Shown here in pieces: positions 51,817-58,671 of a stretch of DNA of 58,671 nucleotides. Source of the stretch: an uncultured Verrucomicrobiota bacterium. Lineage in GTDB: Bacteria > Verrucomicrobiota > Verrucomicrobiia > Limisphaerales > AAA164-E04. The translations under genes and the position numbers were made by a program. Below the pieces are notes generated by a model. The model made no database searches and was not told the origin of the DNA. It saw only the letters and a list, made by a program, of their open reading frames with translations. Within the stretch, counting starts at the first letter, position 1. Each line of letters starts with the position of its first letter. The stretch is from the NCBI GenBank assembly GCA_913061285.1, contig CAJXVR010000005.1:1-58671 (forward strand), given 5' to 3'.

Positions 51817-54816
51817 CTACTCATCGCCGACCAAGGGAACTTGATCGGAATTCTGCAAGTACAAGATCAAATCCCTAACCTCTTCATCGGCAAACCCAGC
51901 CAGCATGCCTTCCGGCATCATTGAAAGCTCTGAAGTCTGGATCGACTCGACCTCCGCCATGGCAAGATTGAAGGCGCCTTGGGGTGTTCGAAAGGTCAAG
52001 TTACGATCGCCAAGTTGTTCCATAAATCCCGTCATTACCCGACCGTCTTTTAGATCGAGCGTCGTTAGTCGATAGGCATCATCAACAATAGCACTGGGGT
52101 CCACCAAGTTGCTCAGCAAGTAATCAATATCTGCTCGACCCGACCCCGTAAGATCCGGCCCAATCCGCCCACCATGATCAAAAAGGGTATGGCACGTGGC
52201 ACAGGTTTGCTCGAACAATTGCCTTCCCCTCGAAAGGCTCCCCGCACTCAGATAGTCATCACTAAGAAGCTTCTTGTAGCGAGCAATCTCCTCGGACTTA
52301 TGCAACTGCGCCTCTGCGTCACTCCACTCCGCGACAAGGTCCTTCTGAAGCTCATCCTCGCGAAACATCCGCAGCTGCTGAAGCGCAAAGGCCGACACGT
52401 GACGACGATCGATTTTGTTCTCTCGAATCGCATCGATCAGCGTCCTCGCGAAACTCAGTCGAGTCGCCAAGATGCTCACCGCATCGTGCTTCTCCTGGGT
52501 GTTGAAGGACCCAAACTGTTCCACAATCAAATCAGCCGACTCGGCATTATTCCGCGTGAGCATCGCTTGTAGAGCCTCGCCCCGAAGGGCTGGAGACTCT
52601 TTCACAAGCTGATGAAGCTGAGCGACAGAGACTCCTTGATCGATCTTGATAAGAGCAGCAAAGGCACGCAAGCGACCGTCTGCCGTTCCCTCACGGTCAG
52701 CCAACTGATTCTGTAAGCTCCTGATCGCATCTTCATCCCCAAAGACCGTCGCAAGCCGAACGCCTAGGCTTCGGATCTCAACATCCGAGTGACGAGAAAT
52801 TCGGTCACTCAATGATTTCCAGACAGGAGGCGGCGTCACACTTCCACGCCTCTCGAGCGCTGCCAGCATGCCAGCAAGAAATCCCTTCAAGACTCTAGGC
52901 TCAGAGATCTCGTTCATCACCCCAATCGCATCACCCAGTACAGGTCTCTCTTCCGAGAGAATTCTCCGAACGATGTATTCACGAACCTGCGGAATTCTCG
53001 AAGTAGCCGCTAGTTGAAGAGCCATCGTTGCTTCCTTCGCGACAAGAGGCTCAAGCCCATACCAGATCATCAAGGGAATGTAGGGATCCGTTGTATCGAC
53101 CGCCTGTGTCAGCAACGCCCCTGCCAATAGGATTCCGTTCTTCTTTGAGACCCGCTGAATCGCACACGCGAATTCCAGACGAACCTTGGGAGAAGGCTCC
53201 CTTCCTGCTAAGTCAATGAGAGCGTCCTGGGCAGCATCCGACGCAGCACGATCCTCAACCAGGAATCGTATGGCCCATCTTCGAAGATGTTCGCATGGGT
53301 TACCCGCGTAGGCAAGCAGCTCGGACTCTGAGGTGAGTCCAATTGAGTGAAGCGACCAGAAGGCACGCAGGCGATCTTGCGGGAGACTCGAACTCGCGAT
53401 CGCTGAACGAAGTTTCTTCGCCACCTCGACCATCTCATCGCCCGCCAAAGCACGTTCGTGCAGCAAACGTCTTGCATGACGCACAAACCATTCATTATTA
53501 TGATCATGAAGCGAAACAAGTTCGGAAGAGGACAGGGAGTTCAAATCGTTTGGCACCTCGGGCGTCTCTCCATAAACAATCTTATAGATTCGCCCCGTCG
53601 TTCGATGACTCCCATCCGAATCATGGCACTCTCCAAAGTCATGCCAATCTGAAACAAAAACACCACCATCGGGACCATACTTGACGGACATCCCCCGAAA
53701 CCAAGGATCATTGGCGATAAGAAAATCCTCTCCATGAACGCCGGTATAGCTTGAATTGCGAGGCACGAGGTGGTCCATATTGATTCGGTTCCCATGAAGG
53801 TTTGCGGTAAAAAACGCTCCTCGATACTTATCAGGCCAATTGTCCCCCAGGTAGACCATAGCTCCACAATGAGCATGCCCACCTCCGGCAACAGAATGCG
53901 CATCGGTCGTTTGCCTTGAACTTTGCCACACGCCTCCTCCCCAATGGAGATGATCTGTAATCGACTGAATCTGATCATAGACATGGGGATGACTGACTTC
54001 CCGATCTCGGCGCTGACAATACATACCCGGCACAATGTGAAATAAATGGGCGATGACCGTGTTCGATGTGAAGAGGTCCCCGAACTCATTGAAGTCGGCG
54101 CCCCATGGATTCACCATTCCTTCGGCGACCGATTCAAAACGCTCCTTGACCGGGTGAAAACGCCAGATACCCCGAGTGATTCGCGTCCGGGCGTCGTTTG
54201 CTGAGCCCGGAGCACCCACGAGGGAAGGGGAGCTTAAACCGATCGCTCCGTAGAGCCAGCCATCAGGCCCCCAATGAAAGTTGTTCACGACATTGTTTGA
54301 CGACACGCGAAAACCATCCAGTTTTGCCACTGGTTCTGAATCTGGAACATCATCCCGGTTGCGGTCCGGAATGAAGCTGAGCTCAGGAGTATTCGCGAGC
54401 CATACCCCACCATAGCCGAGAGCTATGCCCGTCAAGTACCTGCCCTGATCCCAGAAAACCGTTCGCTTATCAAACTGACCATCGTTATCAGCATCTTCCA
54501 AAATAACGATTCGATCCGTTGCGTTGTCGGATCGCCATTCGGGATGAGAATAATTCTCCACCACCCAAAGCCGCCCTCGATCATCAATATCAAAGGCGAT
54601 GGGGCGTCGGATATTCGGTTCCCCAGCAAACAGACTCACCGAGAACCCATCTGGCACAAGCATGCGAGAGAGCGAAACTGCGGGCGAGAGCGACACGTCC
54701 GCTGGGTTCTGCGTATTCACCACCCCATCGGGGAGATCGTCAGCCGCGAGACTGAAAGCGGCGACAAGAGCGACCCAAAGGCCAGCACGAATGAGGTGCG
54801 TCGGGAGGGTTATCAC
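51817..54816 (-). CDS. PVC-type membrane-bound dehydrogenase with HEAT region and C-terminal cytochrome c
   Basis: This protein of about 999 residues has a signal peptide followed by an N-terminal beta-propeller of the glucose/sorbosone-dehydrogenase type (GFSVSLFAGEPNIRRPIAFDIDD, WGPDGWLYG, VKYGPDGGVFVSDW). A long helical HEAT-like middle and a C-terminal cytochrome c domain with haem motif C872-AT-C-H876 and the later axial Met region follow. Such proteins are abundant in Planctomycetota and Verrucomicrobiota and are assumed to oxidise sugars or alcohols in the periplasm. Start GTG 54816 gives a clean signal peptide and lies just after a promoter. An ATG at 54879 adds 21 residues before it. 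Confidence 0.92.
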   Translation of the reverse strand: MITLPTHLIRAGLWVALVAAFSLAADDLPDGVVNTQNPADVSLSPAVSLSRMLVPDGFSVSLFAGEPNIRRPIAFDIDDRGRLWVVENYSHPEWRSDNATDRIVILEDADNDGQFDKRTVFWDQGRYLTGIALGYGGVWLANTPELSFIPDRNRDDVPDSEPVAKLDGFRVSSNNVVNNFHWGPDGWLYGAIGLSSPSLVGAPGSANDARTRITRGIWRFHPVKERFESVAEGMVNPWGADFNEFGDLFTSNTVIAHLFHIVPGMYCQRRDREVSHPHVYDQIQSITDHLHWGGGVWQSSRQTTDAHSVAGGGHAHCGAMVYLGDNWPDKYRGAFFTANLHGNRINMDHLVPRNSSYTGVHGEDFLIANDPWFRGMSVKYGPDGGVFVSDWHDFGECHDSDGSHRTTGRIYKIVYGETPEVPNDLNSLSSSELVSLHDHNNEWFVRHARRLLHERALAGDEMVEVAKKLRSAIASSSLPQDRLRAFWSLHSIGLTSESELLAYAGNPCEHLRRWAIRFLVEDRAASDAAQDALIDLAGREPSPKVRLEFACAIQRVSKKNGILLAGALLTQAVDTTDPYIPLMIWYGLEPLVAKEATMALQLAATSRIPQVREYIVRRILSEERPVLGDAIGVMNEISEPRVLKGFLAGMLAALERRGSVTPPPVWKSLSDRISRHSDVEIRSLGVRLATVFGDEDAIRSLQNQLADREGTADGRLRAFAALIKIDQGVSVAQLHQLVKESPALRGEALQAMLTRNNAESADLIVEQFGSFNTQEKHDAVSILATRLSFARTLIDAIRENKIDRRHVSAFALQQLRMFREDELQKDLVAEWSDAEAQLHKSEEIARYKKLLSDDYLSAGSLSRGRQLFEQTCATCHTLFDHGGRIGPDLTGSGRADIDYLLSNLVDPSAIVDDAYRLTTLDLKDGRVMTGFMEQLGDRNLTFRTPQGAFNLAMAEVESIQTSELSMMPEGMLAGFADEEVRDLILYLQNSDQVPLVGDE

Positions 54817-54825
54817 AGTGCAGAT

Positions 54826-54854
54826 ATTACAAGCACAACCAGTCAACTGGCCAA
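54826..54854 (-). promoter_or_regulatory. Candidate promoter of the PVC dehydrogenase gene
   Basis: On the minus strand TTGGCC (54854-54849) is followed after 17 bases by TGTAAT (54831-54826). The predicted start lies about three bases before the GTG at 54816. If real, it excludes the longer protein start at 54879. Confidence 0.4.
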
Positions 54855-54968
54855 CGAAAACTCTACTGGAACCTCCCATAGAGAAGCAATCTACCCCGAA
54901 GCTTTGCTTGTCGATCCATCCCTTCCCGTGCAGAATTCGTTACCACTCGAAACATCACGCCACGCACC

Positions 54969-57062
54969 ATGACGCAACGACTTTCATTGGCACCCATTGC
55001 CTTTCTTGCCATCACGATTCTAGCTCCTTCGCTGCTAAGTCAGCAGCGGGTGATCGATGACTCTGTGATCTCTGAGCGAAGCAACACGGCAGAATGGCTG
55101 GCCTACGGTAGGACGCACAGCGAGCAACGCTTCAGCCCGCTACGAGATATCAATGACACCAACGTTACGAATCTCAAGGTGGATTGGTATCTCGATCTCC
55201 CCCAAGACAGCGGCCTCGTCGCGACGCCGCTGGTCGTCGAAGGGGTTCTATATTTTGTCGGTCAGGTGAATGTCATTCGAGCAGTCAATGCCACAACTGG
55301 AACCCTGCTCTGGGAATACGATCCTAAGTCGGGTGAGGCGATTGGAACGAAACAGAAAACCGGATGGTTTCACAATCGCGGGCTTTCATTCTACAAGGGC
55401 AAACTTTTTGCAGGAACCTGGGATGGTCGGCTGATCGCACTCGATGCAACGAAGGGTGAGCTTCTCTGGAGCGCCCGCACCTTCGGACTCGATGAAGCCC
55501 TCTACATCACGGGCGCACCCAAGGCTTTCAAAGATAAAGTGGTCATTGGTAACGGCGGGACGGAGAATGGTCCTTCGAGAGGGTTCATCACCGCCTACGA
55601 CATCGAAACAGGTAAAGAAGCATGGAAATTCTACATCGTCCCCGGAAACCCAGCTGATGGCTTTGAAAACAAGGCCATGGAAATGGCAGCCAAGACCTGG
55701 ACTGGAGAGTGGTGGAAACACGGGGGTGGCGGCAATCCCTGGCATGGGCTCACCTATGACGCCGAACTGGACACACTCTACGTCGGCACCGGCAACGGCT
55801 CGCCGTGGAATCGCAAGATCCGGAGTCCAGAAGGGGGGGACAACCTCTTCCTTAGCTCGATCGTCGCCCTCGATCCCGATACCGGCGAATACCAATGGCA
55901 CTATCAGACGACACCCGGCGAATCCTGGGATTTCAACTCCAGTATGGATATCATTCTGGCCGATCTCACGATCAAGGGAGAACCGATCAAGGCAATCCTC
56001 CACGCCCCCAAGAACGGTTTCTTCTATGTCATTGATCGACGAACGGGCAAACCCATTTCCGCCGAGCCATTCGTGGCGACCACCTGGGCATCCCACATCG
56101 ACCTCACAACAGGAAGACCCGTCGAAATTCCTGGAGCTCGATACGAAACCGGATCCGCCAGAGTCAGTCCGACACCAGCCGGCGCTCACAATTGGCATGC
56201 CATGTCCTACAACCCCATCACGAAACTTACCTACATCCCTTCAATTCACATGAGCGTCACCTACACGGACGCGGGCATCGATACCAAAACATGGCGATCC
56301 GTTCCCTTCCAGGGCGGCATGGGAGTCAGCAACAAGCGCTACGGCCCCGAACCCGGAAAAGCCTACCCGGCATCCCTCCAAGCCTGGGATCCGGTAAAGC
56401 AACAACTCGCCTGGGCGGTTCCTCAAGACAACTACTGGAATGCTGGCACCTTAACCACCGCTGGAAACCTCGTTTTCCAAGGGCATGCCAACGGACATTT
56501 CTTGGCTTATGAGGCAGAAACAGGAAAGACCTTATGGGACACTGACCTTGGGCTTGGAATCTCCGCCCCTCCCATCACCTACAAGATCAATGGACGACAG
56601 TACGTCACCCTGTTGGTTGGTTTTGGTGGCAGCGTCGCAGGCCTTGGAGGAGCCGGAGAACTCGGATGGTCGTATGGAATTCACATGCGCCGGCTCATTG
56701 CCTTTTCGCTTGAAGGCAATGCCACGTTACCGAAGCAACCAGCCCCATTTTTTCCAAATCCGATCGATCCACCTGATTTCAAAATAAACCCCGACCTCGC
56801 ACGAGCTGGCTCGCAACTCTACGAGCTTTGCGGCTACTGCCACGGAGGAGGGGCGAGGGCCGGGGGAATGGCCCCGGATCTCCGAGCCTCACCCATTCCG
56901 CTCGCTGACGCCCTGTTTGATGATGTTGTAAGAAAAGGCTCACGCATCAGTCGAGGCATGCCTTCATTCGCGAACTTTTCCGATCAACATCTCAGCGCCC
57001 TCCAACACTATATTCGTTCCCGAGCTCGCAGTACCAAGCCCGCAGAGGCCTCGGCACGTTAA
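54969..57062 (+). CDS. PQQ-dependent alcohol/sugar dehydrogenase with C-terminal cytochrome c
   Basis: This 697-residue periplasmic quinohaemoprotein has a signal peptide (RLSLAPIAFLAITILAPSLLS) and an eight-bladed PQQ propeller with repeated W motifs (GTLLWEYDPKSG, GELLWSARTF, GKTLWDTDLG). The catalytic aspartate is D321 in GESWDFN. A C-terminal cytochrome c has haem motif C621-GY-C624-H625. Two features depart from methanol or ethanol dehydrogenases. The vicinal Cys pair before the NRG motif is absent (GWFHNRG, 132-138), and the residue two after D321 is Asn323, not the Asp linked to lanthanide use. It is divergent from the PVC dehydrogenase gene, sharing an 89-150 bp promoter region. Confidence 0.93.
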   Translation: MTQRLSLAPIAFLAITILAPSLLSQQRVIDDSVISERSNTAEWLAYGRTHSEQRFSPLRDINDTNVTNLKVDWYLDLPQDSGLVATPLVVEGVLYFVGQVNVIRAVNATTGTLLWEYDPKSGEAIGTKQKTGWFHNRGLSFYKGKLFAGTWDGRLIALDATKGELLWSARTFGLDEALYITGAPKAFKDKVVIGNGGTENGPSRGFITAYDIETGKEAWKFYIVPGNPADGFENKAMEMAAKTWTGEWWKHGGGGNPWHGLTYDAELDTLYVGTGNGSPWNRKIRSPEGGDNLFLSSIVALDPDTGEYQWHYQTTPGESWDFNSSMDIILADLTIKGEPIKAILHAPKNGFFYVIDRRTGKPISAEPFVATTWASHIDLTTGRPVEIPGARYETGSARVSPTPAGAHNWHAMSYNPITKLTYIPSIHMSVTYTDAGIDTKTWRSVPFQGGMGVSNKRYGPEPGKAYPASLQAWDPVKQQLAWAVPQDNYWNAGTLTTAGNLVFQGHANGHFLAYEAETGKTLWDTDLGLGISAPPITYKINGRQYVTLLVGFGGSVAGLGGAGELGWSYGIHMRRLIAFSLEGNATLPKQPAPFFPNPIDPPDFKINPDLARAGSQLYELCGYCHGGGARAGGMAPDLRASPIPLADALFDDVVRKGSRISRGMPSFANFSDQHLSALQHYIRSRARSTKPAEASAR

Positions 57063-57119
57063 CTTGCTTGCCTCGGCTAGGTATCCTACAATCTCCCTTC
57101 AATTCCAGAGACCGATGCG

Positions 57120-58671
57120 ATGAAACGACGTTTACTAGCGCCATTCAAGCTGCTCAGCTTCTATCTCCTCGTTGTATCGCATACCCAGGCAGCGACCAGC
57201 GATAACCGCCTCTTCGAACAACAGATACGTCCGCTCCTCGTCTCCCATTGCTTGGAATGTCATGGTCCCGAAAAACAGAAAGGAGGCCTACGATTGGACA
57301 CCCGGAAGGGACTCTTAAACGGGGGCGACTCAGGGCCGGCAATCAACCTCGATCGCCCGGAGACAAGTCTGCTTCTCTCAGCCCTCAATTACGAAGACCT
57401 CGAAATGCCTCCTAAGGCTCCCTTGGATCCATCAGAAATCCGGCAAGTTGAATCCTGGATCAACAAGGGGGCTCTTTGGCCCAGCAATCTCAGGCTCATG
57501 CGTCAAGCGAGCAACAAAATCACCCAAGAAGATCGCAACTGGTGGGCATTCAAGCCAATTAGCAAACCACCCCTGCCGCAGCTGGATCACGATGATCGTT
57601 CCCGGAACCCAATCGATCACTTTGTCCGATCACGTCTGAAGGCGCAATCCATGACGCTCGCACCGCCTGCCGAAGATTCCGTTCTCCTACGCCGTGTCTA
57701 TTTCTCTCTGCTAGGCGTGCCCCCGAGCGCCGACGAATCCCAGCGCTACCTCAATGATGAGCGCATCAACAAATGGGACCATTTGGTCGAGCGCCTCCTT
57801 TCCGACCCCCGCTATGGAGAGCACTGGGCTCGATTCTGGCTCGACCTGGTACGCTACAGCGATTCCGACGGATGGAATCAAGATGCCTTTCGACCCCATA
57901 TCTGGCGCTACCGCGACTATGTCATCAACGCCCTGAATGGAGATAAACCCTACACGGAATTCGTTCGCGAGCAACTAGCGGGAGACGAACTCTCTGGGGA
58001 CAATCCCGAGGCGCTCACAGCGACGGGATTTCTTCGGCTCGGCATCTACGAATACAACCAACGTGACGCTCGAGGACATTGGAATGATATCATGAACGAG
58101 ACGACCGACGTCACTGGCGACGTCTTCCTCGGAATGAGCATGGCTTGCGCCCGATGTCACGATCACAAATTCGATCCCGTTCTTCAGAAAGACTACTTCA
58201 AACTTCGCTCCTTTTTCGAACCTCTCATCTGGCGCGATGATCTAAAGGCAGCTACCAAGCAGGAGCACCGGGCTCACGCCGAACAAACAGCAATCTGGAA
58301 ACAAGCCACCACCGAGATTCAAGCCCGCATCGATGCGCTCCTTAAACCCTACTACGACAAAAAATGGATCTTCACGGTCGACAAATTCCCCCTCGATATT
58401 CAGGCCTGCTTCAACAAGCCCGTCGCAGAAAGAAGCTCGCTCGAACAGCAGATGGCCTACCTGGTATCCCGACAATTTCTTGAGGAGGGTGGGGGGCCCC
58501 TGAAGAACATGTCAAAGGACGACAAGGCAAGCTACGAAGCCCTTAAAAAGGAACTTGCCGCATTCGATCATCTCAAACCGAAGCCGCTACCATCGCTGAT
58601 GAGCGCCACCGATTTTGACGGGGCACTCAGCCCGACAACCATTCCCGAGGACCCGAACGGAACCCCTGTCC
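57120..58671 (+). CDS. DUF1549/PSCyt1 planctomycete-type cytochrome c protein (3' end cut)
   Basis: The frame is open from ATG 57120 to the window end, so only the first 517 residues are seen. It has a signal peptide (about 1-24), a PSCyt1 domain with haem motif C44-LE-C-H48 (PLLVSHCLECHGPEKQKGGLRLD) and a linker rich in DPSEIRQVESWINKGALWP. A DUF1549 domain follows (about 165-350, RRVYFSLLGVPPSADE, YGEHWARFWLDLVRYSDSDGW), with a second CARCH at 343-347 (SMACARCHDHKFDP). A DUF1553 domain is expected beyond the end. This family is a hallmark of Planctomycetota and Verrucomicrobiota. A TTGCTT-N17-TACAAT pair (57064-57092) could be its promoter. Confidence 0.93.
   Translation, partial: MKRRLLAPFKLLSFYLLVVSHTQAATSDNRLFEQQIRPLLVSHCLECHGPEKQKGGLRLDTRKGLLNGGDSGPAINLDRPETSLLLSALNYEDLEMPPKAPLDPSEIRQVESWINKGALWPSNLRLMRQASNKITQEDRNWWAFKPISKPPLPQLDHDDRSRNPIDHFVRSRLKAQSMTLAPPAEDSVLLRRVYFSLLGVPPSADESQRYLNDERINKWDHLVERLLSDPRYGEHWARFWLDLVRYSDSDGWNQDAFRPHIWRYRDYVINALNGDKPYTEFVREQLAGDELSGDNPEALTATGFLRLGIYEYNQRDARGHWNDIMNETTDVTGDVFLGMSMACARCHDHKFDPVLQKDYFKLRSFFEPLIWRDDLKAATKQEHRAHAEQTAIWKQATTEIQARIDALLKPYYDKKWIFTVDKFPLDIQACFNKPVAERSSLEQQMAYLVSRQFLEEGGGPLKNMSKDDKASYEALKKELAAFDHLKPKPLPSLMSATDFDGALSPTTIPEDPNGTPV

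Noticed and set aside
55386..56198. Minus-strand open frame (270 codons) opposite the PQQ dehydrogenase
   Set aside because: It is antisense to a gene with intact PQQ motifs. Such frames arise from codon bias on the sense strand.
1..58671. CRISPR arrays, IS elements, prophage genes or rRNA
   Set aside because: No regularly spaced repeats, transposases, integrases, phage structural proteins or rRNA segments were recognised.

Overview
This window is one chromosomal contig segment of about 50 % GC. It most likely comes from a member of the Verrucomicrobiota; the order cannot be fixed from sequence alone. The case rests on a combination of families: a DUF1549/PSCyt planctomycete-type cytochrome protein, a PVC-type membrane-bound dehydrogenase with a C-terminal haem, a Tat-exported Gfo/Idh/MocA oxidoreductase, a DUF1080 domain, an H-X9-DG-type pseudopilin, a sulfatase-fold protein and the futalosine menaquinone route. 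Nucleotides 1-29 are not genomic. They are the end of an Illumina Nextera adapter, so the first gene is truncated by the contig end.

Layout. (1) 30-9591, plus strand: LOG-family protein fragment, M16 peptidase, pabB-pabC (p-aminobenzoate for folate), then ubiX-ubiA-mqnE-mqnA (menaquinone by the futalosine route) and two ABC-2 permeases. (2) 9658-18873, minus strand: an envelope/exopolysaccharide block. It holds an FHA membrane protein, a Wza-like lipoprotein, a Wzc-type tyrosine kinase with a tyrosine-rich tail, an outer-membrane beta-barrel with its own promoter and a terminator behind it, a GT39-like glycosyltransferase, and an NtrC-type regulator with a soluble histidine kinase. (3) 18895-24502, minus: corA, mnmG, pgi and a secreted esterase-like/phytase-like protein. 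Two identical perfect parS-like palindromes lie beside and inside mnmG, which suggests an origin-proximal position. (4) 24813-33663, plus: a LMW tyrosine-phosphatase-like protein, DAHP synthase, a 41-residue Ile/Val-rich leader peptide with a terminator hairpin in front of citramalate synthase, then valS, a conserved unknown and an AEC transporter. The leader-cimA-valS arrangement looks like a branched-chain amino acid attenuation unit.

(5) 33682-42456: a sulfatase-fold protein whose catalytic residues are almost all replaced, MiaE, a cupin, a DUF4159 protein, a dimeric-dUTPase-like protein, an ExbB-ExbD-TonB-like-zinc-ribbon operon and ComEC. (6) 42569-46891: tRNA-Arg(CCT), a pseudopilin, a large hypothetical, an isoprenylcysteine-methyltransferase-like protein and a PadR regulator overlapping a HAAS-type membrane protein. 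(7) 47217-58671: a secreted-oxidation/sugar region with an SMP-30 + DUF1080 fusion, Gfo/Idh/MocA, small zinc-ribbon and membrane proteins, a PVC dehydrogenase-HEAT-cytochrome divergent from a PQQ dehydrogenase-cytochrome, and a DUF1549 protein running off the end.

Several genes have sigma70-like promoters whose predicted start point falls on, or within a few bases of, the start codon (37784, 45873, 54816). This suggests that leaderless transcripts are common here. No CRISPR array, IS element, prophage or rRNA was seen. The strongest candidates for new biology are the cimA leader/attenuator, the inactivated sulfatase, the parS pair at mnmG, and the terminator placed directly against the wzc start codon.
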